Part shown: one piece after another, positions 9,500-19,589 of the stretch
Numbering within the stretch: the first letter of the stretch is position 1
How the letters are laid out: each line of letters opens with the position of its first letter
The notes under the pieces: generated by a model
Seen by the model: only the letters and a program-made list of their open reading frames with translations
Database searches by the model: none
Told to the model about the DNA's origin: nothing
Position numbers and translations under genes: made by a program
Assembly (NCBI GenBank): GCA_944472155.2
Contig: OX235272.1
Span: 12,694,354 to 12,758,353, forward strand
Source of the DNA: Trichobilharzia szidati
Taxonomy: Eukaryota > Platyhelminthes > Trematoda > Strigeidida > Schistosomatidae
Direction: 5' to 3'
DNA length: 64,000 nt

Positions 9500-9810
9500 G
9501 TTGTACTAGTAGGACATTTTCTAGAGGTACTGATAAACATATACCAAAGTGGTTATCAAAAAAGAATGTAGAACAGTCAACAACTCTATTCTAGAAGACA
9601 TTATTACTTCCTGGTTGTGCAGAATAGGGGTGGTAGCTTCATTCAGAGTCATACATAATGCTGATGATGAGTTAGTTAAAAAAAGGCTTCGCCAACATCT
9701 TTCTACATGCAGACAGAAATTTTGCCATCCATTGGGGAAAAACTCGGACTTTGCGTACAGAAACACCTCTGCTACTCCCAAGATGTTAGACTCAATCCCA
9801 TGTTCTTAAT
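9500..9810 (+). other. Unidentified open reading frame
   Basis: 9549-9809 encodes 86 residues beginning MVIKKECRTVNNSILEDI and including RVIHNADDELVKKRLRQHL. It ends at a stop close to the next RTE copy. I do not recognise the family. It may be a piece of a retroelement, a host exon or chance; the opposite strand is also open over much of the same stretch, which weakens any coding claim. Confidence 0.2.
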
Positions 9811-9879
9811 TTGTTGCATAGTATATTCTACCTTAAGTTTTATTGTGGCTCATTTTCAAACATTTTGTTTCATCCCTGT

Positions 9880-10095
9880 CAGCCATCGCTGGAGTGGAAC
9901 CCGACTGTATTGGAAGCGGCGAGTTGGTCGTCAGTGGAGGGGTGACTTGGAGGAGGTCATGTGAAGAGGAGATGAAAGTGTGTGGGCAGACTTTGAGCCA
10001 GGTGAAAACGTCGGCAGAGAACAGAATGCAACGGAAACGCATGGCTGAAGCCCTACTTTCCTCTAGGCATTAAAGGAAACAATAATAATAATGGA
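9880..10095 (+). mobile_element. RTE-like 3' end, strongly 5'-truncated
   Basis: Only the last ~215 bases: ggagtggaacccgactgtat, the gagttggtcgtcagtg block, gagccaggtgaaaacg, ctctaggcattaaagg and an (AAT)n tail. It belongs to the same subfamily as the 6.7-kb copy. I could not find a convincing target-site duplication. Confidence 0.8.
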
Positions 10096-10389
10096 GAATT
10101 CTGACCGGGGGTACAATTTCATCATTTTTACATTCAGCGAATAATCTTTATCACTAGTAGTTATACTCTTCTTTATTAGAATTAAAAATTTTCGAATAAA
10201 GGTTGATTCAAACATATTCAAGCATATGTGATACGATAAAATATTATTGTGTTAGTCAATTACAGAAATTTTGGAGTAAGAATTCATGTGAGCCATAGAC
10301 AGTCAGCAAAATTAAAACCCTTTGAAAATAGTAAAGAAAATCTTTCGTTTGAAGGAACGACAGTCGATAAACTGACAAATTTTAATTTC
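10096..10389. other. Unassigned AT-rich sequence
   Basis: No recognisable feature between the RTE tail and the PLE 3' region. Confidence 0.3.
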
Positions 10390-11060
10390 TAAGAATAGAA
10401 ACATATCTACACGACCGATGGTGCTACCTCGACTGAAAGATGAAGTACCTAGACTAGCTGGCCACTTCAAATTGTATCTATCAATTCAACTGCGCTTGTG
10501 GAGCGAGTTATATTGGCCGTTGCTCTAGGAACTGGATTCTTCGTGCTCTCTCGAGAACATATCCCACTATGTCTAAGTAAAAGTGTAGTTAAAACTATTG
10601 ACAGTTCGATATTGGACCGTCTGGTGCAAATCGGTCACAAAGACAGCCAGCGTAGAAGAATCCTTCTCTATAATATACCGGGTGCCTAACAAATTGCCAA
10701 AATCATCGAAGCACCGCATGCTCCAAACAGTCAGAGGCTATTGCAATTCGCCTCAAACAACCAGTGCTCTGTGTTCAAAAGAAGAAAGTCCAGCCACTAC
10801 TATTGCCCTGGCAGGCTTTCAGTAGAGACTATAAACTCATGAATTTGTATTATTATCTTTCCTAATTCTTCTGACATTCAGTTTATTTATGTTGATGTTG
10901 TTCAGCTGTAATCTATCAATATTATTGATTTGATGTTTTTTAAACAGCAACAATAATGTTGTTCATAAGACTAATTCATTCACCATGATGTATATATAAT
11001 TGTAGAACCTGATGATGAATTTATCGAAAAGAGTTCTCTTTGTTCAGTGTCTATTCTTTT
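10390..11060 (+). mobile_element. PLE 3' region: decayed GIY-YIG domain and terminal repeat
   Basis: Parallels 47325-47985 closely. Bases 10465-10850 hold shredded GIY-YIG coding sequence (a FKLYLSIQLRLW-type segment matching SNCIYQFNCACG in another frame, and SFSIIYRVPNKL near 10660) with several frameshifts. The AT-rich 3' region ends in a hammerhead-like module at 11003-11046. No RT domain is present, so it is a 5'-truncated copy. Confidence 0.75.
11003..11046 (+). ncRNA. Hammerhead-like ribozyme motif in a PLE terminal repeat
   Basis: Helix I gaac (11005-11008) with gttc (11042-11045); core ctgatga (11009-11015); a short helix II region tgaatttatc; gaa (11026-11028); helix III aagag/ctctt with a tt loop (11029-11040); residue 17 is t (11041), giving TT-T as the cleavage triplet. 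All conserved core bases are present; helix II is poor. Hammerheads in PLEs are established in the literature. Confidence 0.65.
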
Positions 11061-11215
11061 AAATAAAAACAGTTAAGGAATTTTATTTCATGAGACACTG
11101 AATTAAATGACAATGGAATTCGCAGCTTCGCCGCTGTTACACACTACGCAGTGAATACTCGGTTTCCACGGTTTCTCATTCAAGGGATAAAAACACATTC
11201 AGATCGCATACTGCT

Positions 11216-11715
11216 NNNNNNNNNNNNNNNNNNNNNNNNNNNNNNNNNNNNNNNNNNNNNNNNNNNNNNNNNNNNNNNNNNNNNNNNNNNNNNNNNNNNN
11301 NNNNNNNNNNNNNNNNNNNNNNNNNNNNNNNNNNNNNNNNNNNNNNNNNNNNNNNNNNNNNNNNNNNNNNNNNNNNNNNNNNNNNNNNNNNNNNNNNNNN
11401 NNNNNNNNNNNNNNNNNNNNNNNNNNNNNNNNNNNNNNNNNNNNNNNNNNNNNNNNNNNNNNNNNNNNNNNNNNNNNNNNNNNNNNNNNNNNNNNNNNNN
11501 NNNNNNNNNNNNNNNNNNNNNNNNNNNNNNNNNNNNNNNNNNNNNNNNNNNNNNNNNNNNNNNNNNNNNNNNNNNNNNNNNNNNNNNNNNNNNNNNNNNN
11601 NNNNNNNNNNNNNNNNNNNNNNNNNNNNNNNNNNNNNNNNNNNNNNNNNNNNNNNNNNNNNNNNNNNNNNNNNNNNNNNNNNNNNNNNNNNNNNNNNNNN
11701 NNNNNNNNNNNNNNN
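11216..11715. other. Assembly gap (500 N)
   Basis: Exactly 500 N. Nothing can be said of its content; open frames running through it are artefacts. Confidence 0.99.
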
Positions 11716-12166
11716 GTTAACAAACATATCACCACTTGTTTGGTAAATTGTTGTGTATTATAATATAAATGCTATATATATTAGAGTAGAGCCAGAGAAG
11801 AGGATCTAATTGAAAAGTAAATATTCCTTCGCTCAATCTTTTGTGTTTTCCAAAAGGAAATCAGACTTACACATGAGTATACAGAAAAACAAGGGGGGGC
11901 CAAGTTAAACTTTACTTTAAGCACCATTATTATCTACCTACCTACAACCAATGGAGTGAGACCACACACTACACCATTGACCTTGAATGGTCCAATGAGT
12001 TTTATTCAAGTAAGTAGAAGCTTCTCTTCCGCTTGATTCTACTTATTACCTGCTCTCTCAAATATACTGTTACTTACGATTCTAATACTTCGTAGAAAAA
12101 AACCTTTCTTCGCTAAATCCCATCTTTCCTTAAACCCAGATTTTGTATATATTTTTGTAATTCCAG
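11716..12166. other. Unassigned sequence after the gap
   Basis: AT-rich sequence with a run of seven g near 11891. No supported feature. Confidence 0.3.
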
Positions 12167-12235
12167 GGTTTTAAAACAGCCTGTAAGAGATGCAGCTGTT
12201 GAAACTGAAAACAGTCTTGTATCAACAGTTCAATG
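12167..12235 (+). CDS. Candidate 69-bp internal exon, possibly continuing at 12255
   Basis: Preceded by a pyrimidine-rich tract and ttccag, and followed by gtaggt. In the frame starting at the second base it encodes VLKQPVRDAAVETENSLV then STVQ with no stop. A second open stretch (DIASWKMERLTSSLLGEGDV) begins at 12255 after ttgcag; joining the two removes only 19 bases and keeps the frame, shorter than any intron I would expect. The two could be alternative exons, a degraded gene or chance. Function unknown. Confidence 0.25.
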
Positions 12236-12589
12236 GTAGGTACCAACATTGCAGGGATATTGCATCCTGGAAAATGGAGAGGCTTACTTCTTCCTTATTG
12301 GGAGAAGGAGATGTCATCGTAAATGTACATGAAACTGTCTTATATAAAAGAAAAAATTACAACCGTGGTCGAGAGCGAGAGAATAATGTCAGGGTGATTA
12401 GTTTATATGATACCTCTCTCTACAAAAAGAATTCATCAAGATGCTAGCAGACAAAAAGTCAAGTACTGTAATACCTATTATTGCTCGACTGGTGAAACAA
12501 GGATAATCTATATAATACGCACAGATGAGTGGAAAGGTAATAACTTCTTGTCATCCCTTGGATATATTTGACCACAGAGTCAACCATTC

Positions 12590-13613
12590 TAATGATTTTG
12601 TGAATCCTATTGCAGGGACTCACACAAAAAGAGACTTGGAGGATCTGGACTTCGCCGATGATGACAGATGTCTGATTTCCCACAAACTGGGAGATATGCA
12701 AGCGAAAAGCAACAAGTTGTCAGAAGAAGCATCCAGAGAAGATAGGACTTCCTTCAGGTGAACATAGAGAAAACAGATGTGGTGATGAAGATTCCTGGCC
12801 AACACCATCAACACCAACACCACCACCAACAACAACAGACAACAATCAACCAGCATAAATGGAAGGAACCTGAAAGAAACAAACTCCTTCACCAACACAC
12901 ATGGGAAACATCGTTTCAAATACAGGCCAGCGGAACTCACCGGGATATCAAAGCAGCGAGGATCGGAAAAGTAAGAAAAGTAAGTAAGCTTTCACTACTC
13001 TCAAGTCTGTGTGCAGGAGGTCAACAGCCCTACTCAGTCAGCATCAAAACGAAGATGAGATCCGGATTGTCAACTCCAATGTGAAGTCAGTCAGTGCTAC
13101 TCACTATACGGATGGATCAGAGACTTGCACTGCACTGCGCGTCATAAACAGCATCTCAAACAAACTACACACCTTCATCAACAGCTAGTTGTCTTCGCTC
13201 AATACCACTCAAGATCAGATGGCCAGCCAGCCAGAAGAGATCAGCAACAGAGAGGGATCTCTGGCAATGAGCGAACCAACTCAGCAGGAACCGATTGTGA
13301 AAGAAATAGGCAGGTAGGAAGAAATGGAGATGGATTGATTGGCTGGCCATACTCTGAGGAAACAAACCATCAAGTGAGTGACATCACTAGACAAGCCATT
13401 GCTCGAGTGGAACCCGACTGTATTGGAATCGGCGAGTTGGTGGTCAGTGCGAGGGTGGGTTATTTGGAGGAGGTGATGTGAAGAGGAGATGAATGGGTGT
13501 GGGGAGACTTGGAGCCAGGTGAAGACTGTAGTAGAGAACCGAAGGCAATGGAGACGCGTTCCTGACGCCCTATGTTCCTCTAGGAATTAAAGGAAACAAT
13601 AATAATAATAATC
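12590..13613 (+). mobile_element. RTE-like copy, 5'-truncated
   Basis: Begins in the RT catalytic region: DFADDDRCLISHKLGDMQAKSN near 12648-12715 keeps the FADD motif, followed by KTDVVMKIPGQ near 12770. The rest (about 12850-13480) is RT thumb and C-terminal sequence broken by frameshifts. Ends ctctaggaattaaagg with an (AAT)n tail at 13597-13613. It abuts a PLE GIY-YIG remnant on the - strand, whose 3' end it probably interrupts. Confidence 0.85.
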
Positions 13614-13628
13614 TGTAGGATTGTTCTC

Positions 13629-14066
13629 TCAAATTCCCATAGCTTCGGCTAGGTGTAAAAGACGGGTTCTGATTGCATTCGAATGACTCGATGGAATACG
13701 ATATATAACTTTGAAAGCACTATTTTTGTCCACTTGGTGACCGCTATCAATCAAATGAGCCAAAGTAGAACTTCGTATGGATTTTATTCGACCTTTTCCG
13801 AACCATGAAGGAAGATGCTCATTAAAGCGTTTGTTAAGCTGTCTAGTTGTTCGCCCTACATAGCTTTCTCCACAGGAGCAACTAAATTTATAGATACACA
13901 TCGAAGTGGCACAACTAGGTAGCTTATCTGTCACTTGAGCAATCAAAATTGGTCGGCTGGAAAATGACAAACAAAGGGTGGCGGCAGTATAAGTCCGTTT
14001 TATCGCTCTCGATAATCTCAGATGTAAGACTTCACTAGCCACGTCCCCATTAAATTGAAGTTTCAT
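13629..14066 (-). CDS. PLE GIY-YIG endonuclease domain (fragment)
   Basis: About 145 residues open on the - strand. Linker MKLQFNGDVASEVLHLRLSR is followed by the Cys/His-rich nuclease: CIYKFSCSCGESYVGRT with the GIY equivalent IYKF, YVG, and the RTTRQLNKRFNEHLPSW helix carrying the catalytic Arg and the EH pair, then GHQVDKNSAFKVIYRI. Catalytic positions look retained. The C-terminus stops near AEAMGI where the RTE tail begins, and upstream (above 14066) the RT domain is missing. It represents the 3' half of a PLE copy. Confidence 0.85.
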   Translation of the reverse strand: MKLQFNGDVASEVLHLRLSRAIKRTYTAATLCLSFSSRPILIAQVTDKLPSCATSMCIYKFSCSCGESYVGRTTRQLNKRFNEHLPSWFGKGRIKSIRSSTLAHLIDSGHQVDKNSAFKVIYRIPSSHSNAIRTRLLHLAEAMGI

Positions 14067-14084
14067 GAACTGTTCTTTCTTTTT

Positions 14085-14137
14085 AACTGTTGTCAGTTGG
14101 GTTCTCCACTGAGGCCAATTTTGGCAGATTTCTTTGA
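14085..14137 (+). pseudogene. PLE reverse transcriptase motif fragment
   Basis: QLGSPLRPILADFFDLI matches the RT motif GSPLGPILADFF seen in other copies. It is only ~17 codons, on the opposite strand to the neighbouring GIY-YIG fragment, and runs into AT-rich simple sequence. Confidence 0.6.
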
Positions 14138-14325
14138 CCTAATTTATTTATTTACTGAATTGTCTACATATACACTTACATACATATACTATCTTTGTTA
14201 TTCTTATCACCTGTATAAACATTATCAATATTTTGTTATCATTATAATCATCGTTATTAATTTCGTTCAAAACATATATATATATATATACATATATGGT
14301 CTGCACCGACTTACAGTTTAACGAT
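14138..14325. repeat. AT-rich simple sequence
   Basis: Includes an (AT)n tract near 14273-14297. No genes seen. Confidence 0.5.
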
Positions 14326-14329
14326 AGGG

Positions 14330-14740
14330 GAGTGAAATGGTTAAGTGTTTCGATTACTTCACTTGTTAGGAACTCCTATCAGCCCCAATGGACTGATTTC
14401 TGACGAAATCTCTACACACACATATGCAAAAGACACTTGAGTCATTTGACTACTTACGTCATGTGTGTGGCAGATGTCACATCCGGTTACCGACCAAAGG
14501 ATATGTGTGTAATGTTTGTGCTTCCCTTCTTTATGGCTGTGAAATGTGGTTATTGAAAGTGGCAGATAATGAAGAGGTTAACTGTCTCTGAACAAAGATG
14601 TTTGCGTCCTATTCCCCGGCGTTGGGAGGAATGACATATTGAGTAATGAAGTTAGGGTGCAAAATTCTAGGTAAGGAGGACAAGTCATCAATCAGTGCGG
14701 TTGTTACAGGATTGGACTACACCGACCCCTAGATTAGAAA
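14330..14740 (+). mobile_element. RTE-B fragment (diverged)
   Basis: Diverged equivalent of the RT C-terminal region: a TKGRVYC-like counterpart near 14495 (taccgaccaaaggatatgtg), ttatggctgtgaaatgtgg (LYGCEMW) near 14531 and TVSEQRCLRPIPRRW near 14577-14625. Stops and frameshifts throughout. It precedes a better-matching copy. Confidence 0.55.
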
Positions 14741-15605
14741 TAGGAAGTGAAGTGGTAAGCCACGCTGACAGCTTCACTTATTTGAGAAGTACCAACAGCC
14801 AACTCCAGCGGGTTGATCTCTGACGAAATCTCAGCTGAATACGGATACAGAAGGCTAGTTTCGGATATGCCAGTTTACGCCGTCTCTGGCTTAGTAGACG
14901 TGATATCCGACTGGCTATCGACCAAAGGGCGTGTGTACTGCTCATCAGTCCCCTCCGTCCTCCTTTATGGCTGGCTGTGAGCAAGACCTGGCCATTCAGA
15001 GTGGAAGACATGAAAAAGCCGGTTAGCTGTCTTTGATCATAGGTGTCTGCGCTCAATCTCCCGTGTGAAGTGGTATGATAAGCTGAGCAATATTGAGGTT
15101 AGGCGTCGAGTCCTAGGTAGGTGAGGGGCGGAATCAGTCGACGAGACAGTGAAATTACATCGATTGAGATGGTTAGGACATGTGTCTCCCCCGACGGGCA
15201 TTACTAGCTGATATAGGTGGAGGCTGAAAAAGAGTAAGTGGTGGCCAAACAAAAACATCGCATCAATCCATGAAGTCCTTGACAGTTAAACTGAGTCAGG
15301 TAGGGAGATGCAGACTTCCGGGTTGGTGCCCTCGGGACTCTAAGAATCAATGGCTGGAGACAGACAATAGGTGACAGGGCTCAGAATCGTTGTCAATGGC
15401 TTACGAAGATGTATTCAGTCTCTGTAATCTTTCATATTCCTTTCTACCATTACTCATTCTGTTTCACTCTTATACTTATCTAAATTCTATTGATTCTCTT
15501 CACTGATCTTCTTGTCTTGTCTACCTTTGTGTGGTATTTGGAACGTGGGAACTCGAACTGCTGCACTTCGGTGCAGCCAAGTTCTATGTTCAATCCAGCA
15601 GCAGC
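14741..15605 (+). mobile_element. RTE-B copy, 3' half
   Basis: Carries SGLISDEISAEYGYRRL near 14815, STKGRVYCSSVPSVLLYG near 14918-14970, VFDHRCLRSISRVKWYDKLS near 15032-15090, RLRWLGHVS near 15160-15188, then a ~400-base 3' region ending ttctatgttcaatcc followed by cagcagcagcag. Similar to the - strand copy at 19925-20830. Frames are broken (for example the ctggctg duplication near 14970). Probably an RTE- or BovB-like clade judged by motif pattern. Confidence 0.7.
15560..15577 (+). ncRNA. 3'-terminal hairpin with a TTCG loop (RTE-B)
   Basis: gctgcac-ttcg-gtgcagc: seven base pairs closed over TTCG, 26 bases before the element's end. The same hairpin is at 19943-19960 in the - strand copy. 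A C(UUCG)G loop is unusually stable in RNA. A role in recognition by the RT is inference. Confidence 0.6.
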
Positions 15606-16090
15606 AGCAGTGTTACATATGCCTAGTCATCGCCTTCCTCGACAATGGGCAATGTTAGCTGACATAGAATTGGCCAGGCTGGAAAAGAGCTAACGGCGGT
15701 CAAACCAAAATATGGCTTCACCAGTCAATGAAATCCACAACAGTTAGTTTAAGCCAGCCAGTCAGCCAGCCACGTAGGAAGGTGTAGACTGACTTCCTGA
15801 CTGGTTGGGGTCCTCGGGATGGACGGTAAAAACCAATGAAGGTTGGAAACAATTGGTGACATGGCTAGCTCAAAATCGTTCTCAATGGCTGGCGCACATG
15901 CATCCACTCCTTGTGACTTATGATTTCCAATGAAACTGTTTTGTTCTCCGTTATTACTATTCCTTTGTCTCACACCTCTGTTTACTGTCTATATTATGCA
16001 TTCCTTCTACTTTCTTCTGTTGCTTTGTGTGCTACAAGAAGGGAGTGTGGTGACTTGAACTGGCGCACATATTAGCAAAGTTCTATGTCG
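15606..16090 (+). mobile_element. Second stacked RTE-B 3' end
   Basis: Repeats the 3' ~470 bases of the preceding element in diverged form: an ELARLEKS-like stretch near 15670, tcaatgaaatccacaacagt, ggtcctcgggatggacgg, and an end near gcaaagttctatgtcgaaaac. It starts after the CAG repeat of the previous copy and ends in an agac-rich repeat. Confidence 0.65.
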
Positions 16091-16630
16091 AAAACAGACA
16101 GACAGACAGGCAGACAATGAGGTTGTAAAGGTGAATCGCTTAAGAATCGCTAGGATTTGTTATGCATGTCAAGTCACCCACCACCTTCCCTGTCCAGAAG
16201 CTGTAGTTGTGACATGTGGTTGGATTGGGAAAGTGGTAGAGAGGTGGGGTCAAAACAAAAAAAAGTGGAATGCAATCCATGAAATCACTGACTGTTGATT
16301 TGAGCTAGCCAAGTTATGCAAGTGTAGACTATCCGACTGGCAACCTCAAGACGCTAAGAACCAATGTGGGTGGAGACTGTCGTCAGCGATATAGGTCAAG
16401 ATGTATTCTCAAAGATGCAGATACATTCACTCTATGTAATCAGTCTCCTAGGCCACTTAATTCCTCATATTACTACTCCACGCGCAATTATTGTTTCTGT
16501 CGTACACATATGCTGATTGTAGTTCTTTTGTAGTTCTTCTTCTTCTTTTTCTCGATCGTTATGTGCTATATTGATTGTAGTAACTTGAACTTTTGTGGAA
16601 AGTTCTACATTGAAAACTCAATCAGTCAAC
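16091..16630 (+). mobile_element. Third stacked RTE-B 3' end
   Basis: Again tcaccc..ccttccctg, caatccatgaaatcactgac, caacctcaagacgctaagaa, and an end near gtggaaagttctacattgaa. It is the most diverged of the three. The hairpin is not preserved. Confidence 0.55.
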
Positions 16631-16671
16631 TGGTTATGAATGTTCTCCCCCAAAATATGGTGACATTTTAT

Positions 16672-17180
16672 TATTATTATTATTATTATTACTACTGTTT
16701 CCTTTAATTCCTAGAGGAACATAGGGCTTCAGCCATGCGTCTCCATTGCCTTCCGTTCTCTGCTACAGTCTTCCTTCACCTGGCTCCAAGTCTGCTCACA
16801 CCCATTCATCTCCTCTTCACATCACCTCCTCCAACTCACCCAACCTCGCACTCACGACCAACTCGCCGATTCCAATACAGTCGGGTTCCACTCGAGCAAC
16901 GGCTTGTCTAGTGATGTCACTCACTTGATGGTTTGTTTCCTCAGAGTATGGCCAGCCAATCCAACTCCATTTCTTACTGCCTGCCTATTTGTTTCACAAT
17001 CGGTTCCTGCTGTGTTGGTTGGTTCGCTCATTGCCAGAGATCCCTGTCTGTTGCTGACCTTTTCTGGCCAACTGATCTTGAGTGGTATTGAGCGAAGACA
17101 ACTAGCTCTTGATGAAGGTGTGTAGTTTGTTTGAGATGCTGTTTATGACGCGCTGGCCAAGTCTCTCATCCGACATTTTA
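16672..17180 (-). mobile_element. RTE-like copy (-), with 9-bp target-site duplication
   Basis: The - strand 3' end (ctctaggaattaaagg plus AAT tail, 16681-16705) is followed by the C-terminal region, and the copy is truncated near 17171. Flanks gacatttta at 16672-16680 and 17172-17180 are identical. Same subfamily as the 6.7-kb copy. No usable reading frame. Confidence 0.8.
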
Positions 17181-17518
17181 GCTAATGCAATTTTATGCAG
17201 AAAGTTTCCAGCTGTGTTTTTTTTGGTTGACTGGAAGTAAACAACGTGCTGTTAGTAGGGTGTGTACTACACTGCTGACAAGATTTATCAGTAGTATACA
17301 AACAGATATTCATTAGCACAAAAATATCAAATAGCACATAAGAGATAGATGGATTTAACGTCAAAGAGAAGACGAAATGATGAATCAGTATTGTGGTAAA
17401 ACATGTGTGTGTGGGAGACACGAAAAAAAGAAGAAAAAGGAAACATACACATACATCCGAAGGGCAGAAGTAGCACAACACGGAAGGTTTGTGCGAATGA
17501 CAATTTTAACCTAAGTTT

Positions 17519-17520
<2 letters not shown>
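17181..17520 (-). repeat. Diverged repeat resembling 46776-46990
   Basis: Shared elements in the same order: gacaagatttatcag, aaatatcaaatagca, gggagacacgaaa, gaagggcagaagtagcac and gtttgtgcgaatgac have counterparts at 46776-46990. Identity is perhaps 55-60% by eye. Nature unknown; it follows an RTE copy in one place and an old RTE remnant in the other. Confidence 0.4.
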
Positions 17521-17567
<47 letters not shown>

Positions 17568-17578
17568 ATATATATATA
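17521..17578. repeat. (TA)n microsatellite
   Basis: About 58 bases of almost pure alternating TA, directly next to the palindromic SINE pair. Confidence 0.95.
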
Positions 17579-17582
17579 ATTT

Positions 17583-17780
17583 CTACGAGTTGATCACGGA
17601 TTGATATCAGTTAGAGAGAAACTGAAAACCAGCCACAGGGAGTACTGGACAGCTGCTGCTTCATCAGCCTAGTTTGGGAATCATCGGCAGTAAGCATCCA
17701 CCCCACATGGGGTTCGAACCCAGGACTTTCCGGTTACAAGGCAAGCTGGCTCGTATACCACTCAGCCACTCTCTGGGACT
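17583..17780 (-). mobile_element. SINE copy (-), left arm of a palindrome
   Basis: Inverted SINE 3' end (acgagttgatcacggattga), hammerhead region (ctgcttcatcagcctag) and B box (ggggttcgaacccagg). Bases 17583-17655 reappear as a near-perfect inverted repeat at 18474-18543. Confidence 0.8.
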
Positions 17781-18438
17781 ACTTACTTTACTTTGCTTTA
17801 CTTCGGTTATCTCCTACGGGAGGATAAGCCGGCTTCATGAACATCTCGAATCATCACTGCCCAGGCACGGCGATCTCATGCAAGGTTTTGCGACAGGGTT
17901 ATCAGAGAGTTCATGAAGTTTCATGGGAATTTGGTACGAGTGATGTCCCCAGAATCGCTCGGCCTTTTCTTTCAGAGTGCAGCTCTAGCCTTTACACAAC
18001 CAAGTGTGACCTACAAGGCAGTAGGAGTGAGTGGAGTAGGGAGTCCACTATCAATTGGAAGCCGGTGACCGGAGTTCGGTTCATACGCCTTTTCAATGGG
18101 ACCAGACATCCAGGACATCCAACAAGCCCTTTGTCCATACGTCTCCCGGTGAGCTCCAGTGAGCTTCATACGCCAGTCGTTGGAGGTTTGGAATCAGGGT
18201 TTAGCCATCTCCCCTAGACTGTCATCCAATGGACAGTCAACCCGGTGAAGAGCGCCGGGCATCCGCTTTCGCCCTCTCACTTTGGTGAAAAACACCTCCG
18301 CCACGTGAAGGCAGTGAGTAGGACTTCCTCAGGAGAGGCTATGTAAGACGCCCGGTCATATGGGAGCATTTCCAGAGGTGTGCGGAGGGGTGGCCAACCC
18401 GCAGCGCAAAGCACCCACCCCTGACCATCCTGAGGCTT
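17781..18438 (+). repeat. GC-rich repeat X inside the SINE palindrome
   Basis: About 650 bases clearly richer in G+C than the surroundings. It begins near tcggttatctcctacggg. The first ~160 bases recur at 23160-23394 inside a PLE. The middle has ttcatacgccttttcaatgg; the end has gtggccaacccgcagcg. I see no convincing protein, although 17837-18217 is open for 126 codons. It may be a retroelement 5' leader or a non-autonomous element. Confidence 0.55.
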
Positions 18439-18545
18439 TGGAGGCCCGATTCAATGGCTCATGAATTCTAACTTGTCCAGTACTCCCTGTGGCTGGTTTT
18501 CACAAGGTTCTCTAACTGATATCAATCCGTGATCAACTCGTAAAA
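18439..18545. mobile_element. SINE remnants: - strand 5' piece, then + strand 3' end (right arm)
   Basis: 18439-18472 (cccgattcaatggctcatga) completes the interrupted - strand SINE. 18474-18543 is a + strand SINE 3' end pairing with 17583-17655. Confidence 0.75.
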
Positions 18546-19050
18546 ACATAACTAACCCTTACAAACCAAACTATAGAAAATATATAACTTCCCTATATAT
18601 GTGTGTGTGTTAAAAATCGTAAATAAATATCCCGTTACCAACCACTTTTGTGCTCTGCTGGTTATACTAGGTTATTCAAACGCATTAGAATAAATAATAT
18701 ACATCCAATATAATCTAACTTCACTCATAATTGTGTCTTTTGAATAAAATGCTGGTTACTTTTTCATTACTGTGTTACTGTTCTTTTTTTTCAATCGATC
18801 GATCAGTTAATCAGACAAAATATACACATACAAATGTAATAAGCTACTACTGAAGGTAGCCTAAAGAATTTCAATGTCAGCAGAATGGTCAGGTATGCAG
18901 TTTTAACTTATTGATTTTACAACTTTCAAGGCCAATTTTGTTTTGTTTTACTAGCCACCTTGTTATAGTGATATGACAGTCGATAAGAAAATTATTATTA
19001 TCATTATTATTATTATTAAGAATTACTACGAAAACGAGTTTTTAATTGAA
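18546..19050. other. Unassigned AT-rich sequence
   Basis: Contains an ATT microsatellite at 18992-19018. No gene seen. Confidence 0.3.
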
Positions 19051-19054
19051 ATGA

Positions 19055-19270
19055 ATTAAGCCATCGGGTCCCATTCTGGCTGATTTCTTTCTAAGTAAGC
19101 TAGAAAATGGACCTTTAAACAACCTTATCAGTAAGCTCTCATCTTATTGCCGATTCATGCATGATACCTTTATTCTTTATGATAATGGTTCTCATAGGAG
19201 TACAATAATTACTGAATTCAATGAAGTACATTCGGTTATGAATGTGTGATGATGCCGACAAACATTCTTC
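19055..19270 (+). pseudogene. PLE reverse transcriptase fragment (motifs B and C region)
   Basis: Encodes PSGPILADFFLSKLENG, then SYCRFMHDTFILYDNGS and TEFNEVHSVMNV before stops. The RT catalytic YVDD equivalent is changed to FMHD, so one of the aspartates is gone. It is an isolated fragment with no flanking PLE parts. Confidence 0.75.
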
Positions 19271-19589
19271 AGGATAGAGTCAAAGATTAGAAAAATCAAG
19301 CGCTTTGATGTTTAACACACAAAAATATCACGTTATGAATTGGAAAATAAATGCACACATACACACACACACACTAATGTGATTTGTATGCGAGTCACCT
19401 ACCTTAATAATCAAATAATAAGCAGCATAGTAATTTAATTTACAAACCAGTACACAACACACATGGTCAAACTCATATTTGCAACCACGGTTGTGAATGA
19501 ATTCTAACGATCTCTCTTTCAATCTATGTATATGGATGGATGATAAGAATAACTAATGATGCCATTGGGTTGACAGAGAGTACTGTTAT

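Noticed and set aside
11151..11735. Long open frames across the first N run
   Set aside because: They consist of X residues through an assembly gap. The same holds for frames over 30091-31084 and 53687-54550.
17837..18217. 126-codon open frame in the GC-rich block
   Set aside because: GC-rich sequence gives long open frames by chance. The composition looks like a read-through of repeat X and the related copy at 23.2 kb does not keep it.
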